Shown piece by piece: positions 35,943-45,092 of a stretch of DNA of 64,000 bases. The position numbers were made by a program, and so were the translations under genes. The notes below the pieces were generated by a model. It did no database searches. It had not been told where the DNA came from and saw nothing but the letters and a program-made list of their open reading frames with translations. This stretch comes from Bacteriovoracaceae bacterium UBA3083 (lineage in GTDB: Bacteria > Bdellovibrionota > Bacteriovoracia > Bacteriovoracales > Bacteriovoracaceae), in contig DFBJ01000009.1 in assembly GCA_002366565.1 (NCBI GenBank), positions 744,195 to 808,194 on the forward strand, in the 5' to 3' direction. The first letter of the stretch is position 1. Each line of letters begins with the position of its first letter.

Positions 35943-36503
35943 GTGTTTAGCATTTTTAGAGATAAATCGTTTCAAATAAGCCTCGGCTTTGCTTTAGCGA
36001 TGCATACTCTTGTGCTTTTCAGTGCTAAGTCTTCTCCCGTTACAATCAACTCTGAAATTTCAGTCTCAAATTCTCAAGCCAAGTTGCAATTGAATATGCA
36101 AAAGAGGGTTAAAAAGAAGCCAGTTAAGAAGAAGAAATTGGTGAAGAAATCAAAGAAGCTAGTTGCAAAAAAGGAAGTCATTATTGAGCAAGAGGTTACA
36201 AAGCCTCAAGCAGCAATAATGAAAACAAGGTTAAATAAAACAAGTATGCATGCACCCAAGCCTCGCTATCCAAGAATGGCCGTTAAAAGAGGAATTGAGG
36301 GGAGTGTCGTAGTTAAGATTCTTATAAATGAGCAAGGTCTTCCGTATGAAGTTAGCGTTTTAAAAAGTTCTGGTTTTAAAGTTCTTGATGACGCTGCCAA
36401 AAAAACTGCTATGCAGTGGAAGTTTTCTCCTGCTTTAGTTGATGGAAAGCCTGTTAAGTCTCAAAACCATCAACCGTTTGTTTTCTCACTCCAAAATATC
36501 TAA
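35943..36503 (+). CDS. tonB: Energy transducer TonB
   Basis: 186 residues. One N-terminal membrane segment (about 10-28) anchors it in the inner membrane. A Lys-rich linker follows (KKPVKKKKLVKKSKK), unlike the usual Pro-rich linker but still extended and charged. The C-terminal 85 residues are the TonB domain: PRYPRMAVKRGIEGSVVVKILINEQGLP, VLKSSGF, LDDAAKKTAMQWKFSPA. It couples proton motive force from ExbB-ExbD to outer membrane receptors. No exbB, exbD or receptor gene is next to it. GTG start with AGGAG upstream. Confidence 0.92.
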   Translation: MFSIFRDKSFQISLGFALAMHTLVLFSAKSSPVTINSEISVSNSQAKLQLNMQKRVKKKPVKKKKLVKKSKKLVAKKEVIIEQEVTKPQAAIMKTRLNKTSMHAPKPRYPRMAVKRGIEGSVVVKILINEQGLPYEVSVLKSSGFKVLDDAAKKTAMQWKFSPALVDGKPVKSQNHQPFVFSLQNI

Positions 36504-36702
36504 AGCTTCTTCGAGATCATACAAAGTTATATTGATTCAATCTATGTTGGCAGTATGCATTATGGGAAGAATTGTCCCCATCTGTAGTATGATATAACAC
36601 TAATTTTTAAAGCCACCCGCGTAAGAAGATCCATTCTCATTGAATTTCTTTGAAACACCCTTTAATTCTAATAGTTTTGGCCATAAACAAGTCAAAAGTA
36701 GA

Positions 36703-36731
36703 CTGACACCTCTAGCTTTATTCGCTATAAT
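36703..36731 (+). promoter_or_regulatory. Promoter of the glnS-gltX-tyrS operon
   Basis: CTGACA at 36703-36708 and a consensus TATAAT at 36726-36731 with 17-base spacing, 35 bases before the glnS start. It is the clearest sigma-70 promoter in the window. I see no T-box: the leader downstream of it is only about 30 bases. Confidence 0.7.
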
Positions 36732-36766
36732 TGGGACTTAAAAAATTTTATAAGAAGGTGACTTAA

Positions 36767-38479
36767 ATGGCCGAAGAAAACACTGAAGTGGTCAAAACTA
36801 ACTTCATTAGAAGTATTATTGAAAAAGATCTCGAATCGGGAAAAAATGGACCTAGAGTTGTAACTAGATTTCCACCTGAACCAAATGGTTATTTACATAT
36901 TGGTCATGCAAAATCTATTTGCTTAAACTTTGGGCTTGCTAAGTCATATGCAAGCGATAAGGTAGAGGCTCAGTGTCACCTAAGGTTTGATGATACAAAT
37001 CCTGAAAAAGAAGATGTTGAATACATCAATTCAATTCAAGAAGATGTTAAGTGGCTAGGATACGACTGGGGAGAAAATCTCTTTTACGCTTCTGACTACT
37101 TTGACAAAATGTATGAGTATGCCATTAAGTTAATAAAAATGGATAAGGCCTATATATGCGAACTGTCTCCAGAAGAGGCTAGAGAGTATAGAGGTTCTCT
37201 TACTGAGCCTGGTAAAGATAGTCCTTTCAGAAATAGAGACTCAGCAGAAAGTTTAGATCTTTTTGAGAAAATGAAAAATGGAGAAATAGAGCAAGGTAAA
37301 ATGGTTCTTCGTTTGAAGATCGATATGAGCTCTCCAAATATTAATCTTAGAGATCCGATTATATATAGAATTAAGAAGGCCCACCACCCAAAGACTGGTG
37401 ACAAGTGGAATATCTATCCTATCTATGACTTCGCTCATTGTATTGAAGACTCAATTGAAAATATAACTCATTCTATTTGTACTCTAGAATTTGAAGATAG
37501 AAGACCACTCTATAACTGGGTTCTAGAAACTCTTGGTACAGAGTCTCATCCTCAGCAAATTGAATTCTCAAGACTAAATCTTGAGTACACAATTATGTCT
37601 AAGAGATACCTAAAGCAATTAGTTGATGAAGGTCATGTGACAGGTTGGGACGATCCAAGAATGCCAACTATCTCTGGAATGAGAAGAAGAGGTTACCTTG
37701 CGGAGAGTTTAAGAAACTTCTGTGAACAAATTGGTGTGACTAAGAAAGATGGAACTATTGCAATGTCCACTCTTGAAACAAATGTAAGAGATAGTCTAGG
37801 TCCTGTGACTCCTAGAGTATTTGGTGTATTAGATCCTTTAAAAGTAGTCATCACAAATTGGGATGAAGGTGTTCAAGAGATTGAGTGTGCATATCACCCT
37901 CAAGATGAATCATACGGAACTCGTAAAGTACCATTTACTAAAGAAATTTATATTGAGCGTGATGACTTTAAAGAAGAGGCCAATAGAAAATTCTTTAGAC
38001 TTAAAACAGGTGGATCAGTAAGGCTTAAGTTTGCCTACGTGATAACTTGCGATGAAGTAATTAAAGACGATAATGGTGAAATCATTGAGCTTAGATGTAC
38101 TTATAATAAAGATACTTTTGCTGGAGTAACTCCTGAGGGAATGAAGAAAGTAAAAGGGATTATTAATTGGGTTTCTGCAACTGAGAATTTAGAAATAGAG
38201 TGTAGACTTTATGACAGATTATTCACTGTACCTAATCCTATGAGTAACAAAGATAAGTCATTTGTAGAAAGTATAAACCCTAACTCTCTTAAAGTTATTA
38301 AGACTTATGTTGAGAAGAGTCTAAGAACTGCAAAACTTGAAGAGAGATATCAATTTGAAAGACAGGGGTACTTCATTGTTGATAAAGATTCAACAAGTGA
38401 GACTAAGGTCTTCAATCGCATCATTACTCTTAAAGATACTTGGGCAAAATTAGAAGAAGAAAATAAAGAAACTAAATAA
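36767..38479 (+). CDS. glnS: Glutamine-tRNA ligase
   Basis: Class I synthetase charging tRNA-Gln directly. HIGH motif in PPEPNGYLHIGHAKSI and KMSKS motif in IMSKRYLKQL; FDDTNPEKE and the Rossmann core are typical, and the C-terminal beta-barrel anticodon-binding half is present, so the 570 residues are full length (E. coli 554). Having GlnRS implies a discriminating GluRS, consistent with the next gene. AGAAGGTG precedes the ATG. First gene of a three-synthetase operon. Confidence 0.97.
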   Translation: MAEENTEVVKTNFIRSIIEKDLESGKNGPRVVTRFPPEPNGYLHIGHAKSICLNFGLAKSYASDKVEAQCHLRFDDTNPEKEDVEYINSIQEDVKWLGYDWGENLFYASDYFDKMYEYAIKLIKMDKAYICELSPEEAREYRGSLTEPGKDSPFRNRDSAESLDLFEKMKNGEIEQGKMVLRLKIDMSSPNINLRDPIIYRIKKAHHPKTGDKWNIYPIYDFAHCIEDSIENITHSICTLEFEDRRPLYNWVLETLGTESHPQQIEFSRLNLEYTIMSKRYLKQLVDEGHVTGWDDPRMPTISGMRRRGYLAESLRNFCEQIGVTKKDGTIAMSTLETNVRDSLGPVTPRVFGVLDPLKVVITNWDEGVQEIECAYHPQDESYGTRKVPFTKEIYIERDDFKEEANRKFFRLKTGGSVRLKFAYVITCDEVIKDDNGEIIELRCTYNKDTFAGVTPEGMKKVKGIINWVSATENLEIECRLYDRLFTVPNPMSNKDKSFVESINPNSLKVIKTYVEKSLRTAKLEERYQFERQGYFIVDKDSTSETKVFNRIITLKDTWAKLEEENKETK

Positions 38480-38490
38480 GGAAATAAGTT

Positions 38491-39918
38491 ATGACAGTAA
38501 GAGTAAGGTTTGCTCCATCTCCAACAGGGTACCTCCATATTGGTGGTGCTAGAACAGCACTATATAGTTACCTCTTTGCAAAAGCTAAAGGTGGAAAATA
38601 TATTCTAAGAGTAGAAGACACTGATTTAGAGAGATCTAAGAGAGAGTTTGAAGAAGCTCAAATTGCTGACCTACTATGGTTAGGGATTGAACATGATGAA
38701 GGTCCTGATAAAGGTGGAGACTTCGGTCCTTACAGACAGTCTGAAAGAATGCAGATCTATAAAGATATTGCATGGGACTTTGTTGAAAGAGGTCTAGCTT
38801 ACCCGTGTTTTCTAACAAGTGAAGAGTTAGAGACTTTAACTGAGAAAGCTAATGAAGAAAAGAAGGCCCCTCATGCTTACCACGGTAAGTATAGAGATCT
38901 AGATCCAGCTGAAGCGAAGAAGAGAGTTGATGCAGGTGAAGAGCATGTTATTCGTTTTAAAAATCCTGGTAAGAAATGGACATTCACTGACCTTGTAAGA
39001 GGTGAAGTTACTTTTCCTGAAGACATGGTTGGAGACTTTGTAATTATCCGTTCTAATGGAATGCCAGTTTATAACTTCTGCTGTGTTGTTGATGATCATC
39101 AAATGGGAATGACTCACGTATTTAGAGCTGAGGAACATTTAAATAATACTTGTCGCCAGTTACAAATTTATGAAGCTCTTGGTGCAACTCCTCCTGAGTT
39201 TGCTCACGTATCTCTACTTTGTGGTGAAGATAGACAGAAGCTTTCTAAGCGTCACGGTGCAACTTCAGTAACTCAATACAAAGAAATGGGTTACCTTCCA
39301 AAAGCAATCAATAATTACTTAACTCTACTTGGTTGGTCTCACCCTGATGAGACTGATATTTTTGACGTTCTTGAGCTTGGTGAAATTTTTGATTACACAA
39401 GATTCTCTAAAGCATCAGCAATGTACGATATTAAAAAACTAAACTTCTTCAATGAGCAGTGGCTAAGAAAATTAAGTGATAAAGAAATCGCTGCTGGATT
39501 TGAGAAAGCTCTTGGATCTGACTCTGAATTTATCTCTCAGACAGATGAGTGGAAAGAGAAGTTCGCATCACTAATGAAAGAAAAAGTTCAGCTTTTTAGT
39601 GATATTAAAGAGTTTATGCCAATATTCTTTGATGCTGGTGCAGATGAAGATGACCAGTACAAAGAAGCAATCTCTTGGGAGACTACTCCTCAAGTGAAAG
39701 AGTACCTAAAGTCTCAAGTTGAATCTCTATCAACTGATTTCATAACTGAAGATCAAGTTGGTGAGTGGATGAACTACTTAAAGAAAGAATTAAAAATTAA
39801 AGGAAAGCCACTCTTTATGGGAATGAGAGTTTGTCTTACAGGGCGTGCTCATGGACCAGATTTAAAAACTGTTGTGGCGTTAACTCCAATCGCAATTGTT
39901 AAAGAAAGGTTAAAGTAG
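38491..39918 (+). CDS. gltX: Glutamate-tRNA ligase
   Basis: Class I synthetase. PSPTGYLHIGGARTALYSYLFAK holds the HIGH motif, VEDTDLERS follows, and KLSKRHG is the KMSKS motif. The C-terminal helical cage binds the anticodon. 475 residues, normal for bacteria. It begins 11 bases after glnS with AAGGAAA as Shine-Dalgarno and is followed after 1 base by tyrS. Confidence 0.97.
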   Translation: MTVRVRFAPSPTGYLHIGGARTALYSYLFAKAKGGKYILRVEDTDLERSKREFEEAQIADLLWLGIEHDEGPDKGGDFGPYRQSERMQIYKDIAWDFVERGLAYPCFLTSEELETLTEKANEEKKAPHAYHGKYRDLDPAEAKKRVDAGEEHVIRFKNPGKKWTFTDLVRGEVTFPEDMVGDFVIIRSNGMPVYNFCCVVDDHQMGMTHVFRAEEHLNNTCRQLQIYEALGATPPEFAHVSLLCGEDRQKLSKRHGATSVTQYKEMGYLPKAINNYLTLLGWSHPDETDIFDVLELGEIFDYTRFSKASAMYDIKKLNFFNEQWLRKLSDKEIAAGFEKALGSDSEFISQTDEWKEKFASLMKEKVQLFSDIKEFMPIFFDAGADEDDQYKEAISWETTPQVKEYLKSQVESLSTDFITEDQVGEWMNYLKKELKIKGKPLFMGMRVCLTGRAHGPDLKTVVALTPIAIVKERLK

Positions 39919-39919
39919 A

Positions 39920-41191
39920 ATGAAATTTTTCGATGAATTAAAAGCACGTGGAATCATTGATGCTCTATCTCATGAAGAGGATCTTGAAAAAAAGTTTAAT
40001 GAAGGTGGAATGTCTTTCTACTGTGGATACGATCCAACTGCAAAGTCACTTCAACTTGGAAATCTTTTTACGATTGTAACTTGTATGCGTTTCCAAAAAG
40101 CAGGTCATAAGCCTTATATGCTTGTTGGTGGTGCGACTGGAATGATTGGTGATCCTTCAGGTAAGAGTGAAGAAAGAAATCTATTAGATATGGATACTCT
40201 TAATGAGAATATTGAAGCGATTAGAGATCAATTAGCTCAATTTGTTGATTTTGAAAGTGGAGATAACTCTGCTGTACTAGTTAACAATGCTGATTGGTGG
40301 CAAGGTCTTGGCTTTCTAGAGTTCTTAAGAACAATAGGAAAGAGATTTAGAGTAAATGAAATGCTTAATAAAGATTCTGTAAAATCTAGAATTGAAAGTG
40401 ATGCAGGGATTTCTTTAACAGAGTTCTCGTATCAAGTACTTCAAGCATATGACTTTGTAACTTTAAATAAAAAGCACGGTGTATCTCTTCAGATTGGTGG
40501 ATCTGATCAATGGGGAAATATGACTGCAGGTACAGACCTGACTAGAAAAATGAATCAAAACCAAGTGTATTGTATGACAATGCCACTTGTTACTGATCAA
40601 AATGGAAACAAGTTTGGAAAGTCTGCCGGAAATGCAGTGTTCTTATCTGGTTCTATGACATCTCCATATAAGATGTATCAATTCTTACTTAATCAAGATG
40701 ATGGCATCATTGACGCTCTTCTTAAGTACTATACATTCTTAAGCCTTGAGGAGATTGCTGAACTTAAGTCTAAAACTGAGTCTGAGCCTCATTTAAGGCT
40801 TGCTCAGAAGGCTTTAGCAGAACATGTAACTAAGCTTGTTCATGGGCAAGAGGGACTAGATTCAGCGCTTAGAGCAACAAAGTTCTTCTTCGGTGAGAAG
40901 ATTGAAAATGTATCAGATGCTGATGTTGCTTCAATTTTTGAAGATACACCTTCAGTTGAGTTATCTAGTGAGCTTTTAAATGATGGTAGTGTTATTGAAA
41001 TGCTTTCAGAAACACCACTTTTTAAAAGCAAAAAAGAGGTGAGAAGAGCAGTTGATCAAAAAGGTATTTATATCAATAATATTGCAATTGAAGGCGCTGA
41101 TCAGACTCTTTCAAAATCAGACCTAGCTAGTGAGACAGCTCTTGTCCTCAGAAAAGGTAAGAAAAATTACTGCGTAGTTAAGTTCATATAA
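39920..41191 (+). CDS. tyrS: Tyrosine-tRNA ligase
   Basis: Class I synthetase. Tyrosine pocket and HIGH-like motif in YCGYDPTAKSLQLGNL; QIGGSDQWGNMTAG; KMSKS equivalent KFGKSAGNAVFL. The C-terminal S4 RNA-binding domain (KSKKEVRRAVDQKGIYINN) is complete. 423 residues, type TyrRS-S. The start is 1 base after the gltX stop, with AAAGG within the end of gltX. Last gene of the operon, followed by a strong terminator. Confidence 0.97.
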   Translation: MKFFDELKARGIIDALSHEEDLEKKFNEGGMSFYCGYDPTAKSLQLGNLFTIVTCMRFQKAGHKPYMLVGGATGMIGDPSGKSEERNLLDMDTLNENIEAIRDQLAQFVDFESGDNSAVLVNNADWWQGLGFLEFLRTIGKRFRVNEMLNKDSVKSRIESDAGISLTEFSYQVLQAYDFVTLNKKHGVSLQIGGSDQWGNMTAGTDLTRKMNQNQVYCMTMPLVTDQNGNKFGKSAGNAVFLSGSMTSPYKMYQFLLNQDDGIIDALLKYYTFLSLEEIAELKSKTESEPHLRLAQKALAEHVTKLVHGQEGLDSALRATKFFFGEKIENVSDADVASIFEDTPSVELSSELLNDGSVIEMLSETPLFKSKKEVRRAVDQKGIYINNIAIEGADQTLSKSDLASETALVLRKGKKNYCVVKFI

Positions 41192-41196
41192 TCTCA

Positions 41197-41224
41197 ATGG
41201 CCACAGAAATGTGGCCATATTTTT
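41197..41224 (+). terminator. Rho-independent terminator of the synthetase operon
   Basis: Perfect 9-bp stem ATGGCCACA/TGTGGCCAT (41197-41205 with 41210-41218) closed by a GAAA tetraloop and followed by a T run. Begins 5 bases after the tyrS stop. Confidence 0.93.
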
Positions 41225-41278
41225 CAAGAAAATTTTCGTTTATTCCGATAAATAATAAAAATTTTATTTAGGTGGAAT

Positions 41279-41620
41279 ATGTCTAGTTTTAACAAAGATT
41301 TATTAAATGAAAACTTCGGTGATGATAAAGAAATTCTTGAAGAATTAGTGGCCTTATTTATCCAAGAAGCACCCGGTATGATTGCTCCAATTAAGTCTGC
41401 AATTGATGCTAACGAAAGCTCTGACTTACGTTTATATGCTCATACTTTTAAAGGGGCTGTAAGCAATTTCTTCGCTGAAAAATGTGTGGAATATTCATTA
41501 GAGTTAGAGATGATGGGTAAGAATGGAACAATTGATTCTGATCGAGCTAAAGAACTTGTAAGTAGCCTAGAGGCTGAATTAGAAGTGCTTTCGAAGGATT
41601 TAAAAGAGTTTGTTTCGTAA
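41279..41620 (+). CDS. Hpt domain protein (histidine phosphotransferase)
   Basis: 113 residues forming a stand-alone four-helix Hpt module. The phospho-accepting His is in LYAHTFKGAVSNFFA, the usual aHxLKGssxnfGA pattern. It would pass phosphate between a hybrid kinase and a response regulator; neither is encoded nearby. AGGTGG precedes the ATG. Separated from tyrS by a terminator, so independently transcribed. Confidence 0.9.
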   Translation: MSSFNKDLLNENFGDDKEILEELVALFIQEAPGMIAPIKSAIDANESSDLRLYAHTFKGAVSNFFAEKCVEYSLELEMMGKNGTIDSDRAKELVSSLEAELEVLSKDLKEFVS

Positions 41621-41637
41621 GAAGTGGGCAAAAAAAA

Positions 41638-41697
41638 TCGACGATTGCAGATCATCCTGTTGCCATCGTCGACTTATAGTGCTCATTATTTTTTTTT
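41638..41697 (+). other. Stem-loop with downstream T run after the Hpt gene
   Basis: An 8-bp stem TCGACGAT/ATCGTCGA (41638-41645 with 41665-41672) has an inner GCA/TGC pairing and is followed 16 bases later by nine Ts (41689-41697). The gap is long for a standard terminator. The rest of the convergent gap to 41862 is AT-rich and holds three CTCGG motifs with no clear role. Confidence 0.35.
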
Positions 41698-41862
41698 GTC
41701 TCTGCTTGTATTTATTCTAACCTCGGCCACTATTTTTTAAAAGGAAAATCTTCACTCTTTTATCTTTTTATTTTGGGCGTTTTTTCAAATCTCGGTAAGT
41801 GTTCGTTATTAAAAACATACCACTTTTTCTGTTTATTATTGGTTAAAAATACTCGGGTTATT

Positions 41863-42546
41863 TTATTTCTCAGAAGAAAGACTTTGTATGATTTCTTGAT
41901 AAGAATTTTCACCTTTGAGGGCATCATTTATTATTTTTACGTATTTCTTTAATAGCTTCTGATCACTTTTCTTTACTCTGTGTGTTTCTGTTCTCACTGC
42001 TTCGATTGATGAGAGTGTATCTTCAACCATAGTTCCTTCAACGAACCCGGCTAACATTGATTTTGGTTTAACCAGGCTATGGTAGGCCATCATTGTCTTA
42101 CCCTTATATTCTTTAAATTCAGCACTCCCATCAACTGACTCAGCACTCTCAGATGTTATGACCCACCACTTAGCCGTGTATTCAGATTCTGAAACTTTAG
42201 TGAAGTCACTTGCATGCGTGTAGTGAGAGTTTGAGAGAGGCCATGGCAACTCTAACTCATAACTTGTATATACTTCAGTTGGACTGACATGCTTTACAGG
42301 CTTAGACATGACTACATTTGGGAGATAGTTCTTTTGATGATCTAGAGCTAGAAATATTGCTAAAGATTCAAGTGGAGTGGCATCTATTAATTGATAAATA
42401 TGAAGCTTAGGCCATGGAGCTGATTCTACGTCTTCCTTGTAAATTATTTGCTTCCCAGACTCTAGGGCAGAGATATCTTTCTCTTTTATGCTGGAGTGCG
42501 AAATAATAGAGCTTAATAAAAGGATTAAAGTAAGAAAAATTTTCAT
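41863..42546 (-). CDS. Exported START/SRPBCC-like lipid-binding protein candidate
   Basis: 227 residues with a signal peptide (about 1-19). The mature part matches the START-like helix-grip pattern: IYQLIDATPLESLAIFLALDHQKNYLPNVVMSKPV, then YTSYELELPWPLSNSHY and SEYTAKWWVITSES. Such domains bind lipids in a deep pocket. It lies next to and divergent from a fatty-acid 2-hydroxylase and near the serine palmitoyltransferase operon, so binding or moving a sphingolipid across the periplasm is an attractive inference, not a demonstrated role. Confidence 0.7.
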   Translation of the reverse strand: MKIFLTLILLLSSIISHSSIKEKDISALESGKQIIYKEDVESAPWPKLHIYQLIDATPLESLAIFLALDHQKNYLPNVVMSKPVKHVSPTEVYTSYELELPWPLSNSHYTHASDFTKVSESEYTAKWWVITSESAESVDGSAEFKEYKGKTMMAYHSLVKPKSMLAGFVEGTMVEDTLSSIEAVRTETHRVKKSDQKLLKKYVKIINDALKGENSYQEIIQSLSSEK

Positions 42547-42665
42547 TATATGAGTCCAGTTTTATGTATTTGTTAAACAAAGTCATTTCAAAGAAGCAAC
42601 AGTTTTACAAGCTGAATATTTTCTGGCAATTAAAATGTACACATTCCAAAATTTTAAGGTTCAGT

Positions 42666-43280
42666 ATGAAAAGCTATGATTCTATAAGAATTTTCAAAAA
42701 TCCTATACTTGAAGCATGTACTCATGTTCACCCAATAATTCCACTTATATTGTGGATGCCAGTATCTATTTACTGGGGAGTTAATGGACAAGCAACTTAT
42801 GACTTATCACTTGGTGAAATGGTTTCATGGTACGCTATTGGACTTCTAGTATGGACATTTACTGAATATATACTTCATCGTTATATGTTTCATTTTCCAG
42901 CGAAAGGTCCACTAGGGAAGCGATTCGTCTTTCTCTTCCATGGACTTCACCATGATGATCCAAATGACCCTACAAGGCTTGTAATGCCTCCTGTGCCTGC
43001 AATAATTATAATGGCGCTTCTATATGGTTTCTTTTCTCTTTTCGTACCTGAGATGTACCTACAGGTCTTCATGTCTTCATTTGTGATTGGCTACCTTTGT
43101 TATGACTATATTCACTATGCAACTCACCACTTCAAGATGACTGGTAAAGTTGGTAGATACTTAAAAAAGTTTCACTTACAACATCACTTTAGACATGAAA
43201 AAGCTAAGTACGGAGTGAGCTCTCCTCTTTGGGATATTATTTTTAGAACTATGACAGGTCCTAAAGAAGAGGAACACTAG
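42666..43280 (+). CDS. Fatty acid 2-hydroxylase (FA2H/Scs7-like)
   Basis: 204 residues with four membrane segments and the full set of di-iron histidine boxes: HRYMFH, HGLHHDDP, HYATHH and HLQHHF. EYILHRYMFHFPAKG and NDPTRLVMPPVPA are shared with eukaryotic FA2H/Scs7, which put the 2-hydroxyl on the acyl chain of ceramide. The N-terminal cytochrome b5 domain of the eukaryotic enzymes is absent. Start at the ATG with AAGG 6 bases upstream; an earlier ATG at 42564 adds a polar, lysine-rich extension without a match. Followed after 3 bases by a PAP2 gene and convergent with the sphingolipid operon. Confidence 0.88.
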   Translation: MKSYDSIRIFKNPILEACTHVHPIIPLILWMPVSIYWGVNGQATYDLSLGEMVSWYAIGLLVWTFTEYILHRYMFHFPAKGPLGKRFVFLFHGLHHDDPNDPTRLVMPPVPAIIIMALLYGFFSLFVPEMYLQVFMSSFVIGYLCYDYIHYATHHFKMTGKVGRYLKKFHLQHHFRHEKAKYGVSSPLWDIIFRTMTGPKEEEH

Positions 43281-43283
43281 TAA

Positions 43284-44093
43284 ATGCCAAAATTATCAAC
43301 TCTGGGCACAGTATTATTGGCCTTGATTCTCAATTTTTCTACTCATGCCAGTATTGGTGAGTCAGTCTGGAAAGACCTTAGTACGTCTGTTGGCTGGTTA
43401 GTAGAAGGATCAGTTCAGCAGTTTAAGACTAAAAATAATCTCTATTACTTAGGAGCAGCAGCTCCACTTACTTGGTATGCTTTTGAAAAAGATGAAGATA
43501 ATCTTGAAAGCGCTAGAAGTAAGGGCAAAGCTCCTAGACATATTAGGCTCGCTGGAGACTTTGGTGTTGTTCTAGGCTTTCCTGTTATACAGGCAGGTTT
43601 TTATAGCTACGGTAGAAAGTATAAGAATGAAAAAGCTATTCAATTTGCAATGGAGTATGTGTCTTCAATGTACCTGGCAATGGTTGAGTCGGGAGTTATA
43701 AGCTTTGTACAAATACATGAAAGACCAGATAGAGAGAATTTAAGTTCTTGGGAGACAGGTTTTAGAGGAAACTCTTCTTTTCCATCAGGACACGTTATTC
43801 CTTACTATGGATTATTCTTTAAGACCCTCCAATTCTATGGCCCTTACTGGGCAGTTGCTCCAGCAATACTCTCTGTATGGGCAGCTAAGCAAAGAGTTAG
43901 ATCTGCTCGTCACTATACATCGGATGTCGTAGGGTCTTTCTTTTTAATGGCCTTTGCTTCTGAAGGGGTTAGGAAGGTTGCAAAATATAAAAACAATCAT
44001 CCATTCTATAAGTGGGCATTTGAACATGATGCCACTCTATCTCTAATTAGACATGATAATGCTTATGGACCAGCTTTGGTTTGGAACTTTTAA
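43284..44093 (+). CDS. PAP2 family phosphatase
   Basis: 269 residues with an N-terminal signal or membrane segment and several hydrophobic helices. Phosphatase motifs: HERPDR (C1), SSFPSGHV (C2) and RVRSARHYTSDVVG (C3), with both catalytic histidines. The Lys expected seven residues before the Arg-Pro of C1 seems to be Ser, so phosphate binding may be weakened. Co-transcribed with the fatty-acid 2-hydroxylase (3-base gap). A lipid phosphate phosphatase or head-group transferase for ceramide derivatives would fit the neighbourhood. Confidence 0.85.
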   Translation: MPKLSTLGTVLLALILNFSTHASIGESVWKDLSTSVGWLVEGSVQQFKTKNNLYYLGAAAPLTWYAFEKDEDNLESARSKGKAPRHIRLAGDFGVVLGFPVIQAGFYSYGRKYKNEKAIQFAMEYVSSMYLAMVESGVISFVQIHERPDRENLSSWETGFRGNSSFPSGHVIPYYGLFFKTLQFYGPYWAVAPAILSVWAAKQRVRSARHYTSDVVGSFFLMAFASEGVRKVAKYKNNHPFYKWAFEHDATLSLIRHDNAYGPALVWNF

Positions 44094-44096
44094 AAA

Positions 44097-45092
44097 CTAT
44101 AGCCAATTTCTTTTCTTATAGTCTTCAAGAGTTCCAGCAATCGTTTTCTCTAGATTCCAGTGATACTGCTGAGAAAGTAAAGAAGCTGACTTTCCTGACT
44201 TACAGGTCCATGCCTTAGGAAGCAATTCATTTACCTTATCTGGTGTAAGTCTAATATCAATATTCATAAATTTAGAAAAGAATCCTATCTGGAAGGCTAT
44301 TAATTTAATAATAGGTGAGGGAATTCTTAGGTTGAATAAGAACTTCTTATTCGCTTGTTTCTTTATTTCGGTGTAAAGCTGACCAGTTGTAATCACATCA
44401 GGATGAGCACTAAAAAATATTTCTGGTTGTTCAAAATCATTTTCTAGAGTTTTGATAATTGTCTCTATAAGATCGTAAACACATACAAAACTATATTCAT
44501 TATTCGCGCCGTCTAGGCCCGCTGTAACGATAAATGAGTTATTAACCATTTTGAAAATATCTAAAACTGCAGGATCTCTGGGACCAATAACCATTGGAGG
44601 TCTAACAATAGCAACACTCCAGCTCTTTGGAGATAGCTCTTTTGTAAATCTCTCGGCTAACTTTTTTGAACGGCCATAGTCACTCACAGGTTCAGGAATA
44701 TCTTCTTCGCTCTTCTTATGGCCTCTGTCTGAAGGACCAGCTCCAGCAAGAGAGGAAATAAGTGTAAACTTGAGCTCACTATACTTTTCTCGTAAATCTA
44801 ATATAAGTCTCTGTGTCGCTAGTGCATTAACAGAGTAAAAGTATTCTTTCTTCATTGAGTGAACAATACCTGCGGTATGAATAACAGCATCTAACTTCTC
44901 TGGTAGCTGGTCTATCCATGTATTTTGATCAGTTGAAGAAAGTGATCCCGTGACATAAGTTCCAGGTACATTGAATTCTTTAGCTTTAGCTGGATTTCTA
45001 ACTAGTCCAAAAACATTGTGACCGTTTTTAGTAAGAAGCTCACAAAGATGAGAGCCGACAAATCCTGTAGCGCCAGTTATTAAAATATTCAT
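44097..45092 (-). CDS. SDR/NAD-dependent epimerase family protein, candidate ceramide reductase CerR
   Basis: 331 residues of the extended SDR type. Cofactor motif GATGFVGSHL, catalytic Ser in LISSLAGAG and YxxxK in DYGRSKKLAE. In Caulobacter an enzyme of this family, CerR, reduces 3-oxo-ceramide, and its gene belongs with serine palmitoyltransferase and bacterial ceramide synthase. Here it is the last gene of an operon with exactly those two family types, coupled to the acyltransferase by a TAATG overlap at 45092. The specific function rests on this context. Confidence 0.8.
   Translation of the reverse strand: MNILITGATGFVGSHLCELLTKNGHNVFGLVRNPAKAKEFNVPGTYVTGSLSSTDQNTWIDQLPEKLDAVIHTAGIVHSMKKEYFYSVNALATQRLILDLREKYSELKFTLISSLAGAGPSDRGHKKSEEDIPEPVSDYGRSKKLAERFTKELSPKSWSVAIVRPPMVIGPRDPAVLDIFKMVNNSFIVTAGLDGANNEYSFVCVYDLIETIIKTLENDFEQPEIFFSAHPDVITTGQLYTEIKKQANKKFLFNLRIPSPIIKLIAFQIGFFSKFMNIDIRLTPDKVNELLPKAWTCKSGKSASLLSQQYHWNLEKTIAGTLEDYKKRNWL

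Noticed and set aside
36504..36766. T-box leader or small RNA before glnS
   Set aside because: The promoter ends 35 bases before the start codon, leaving no room for a T-box. Upstream of it I see no stable long stem or T-box sequence.
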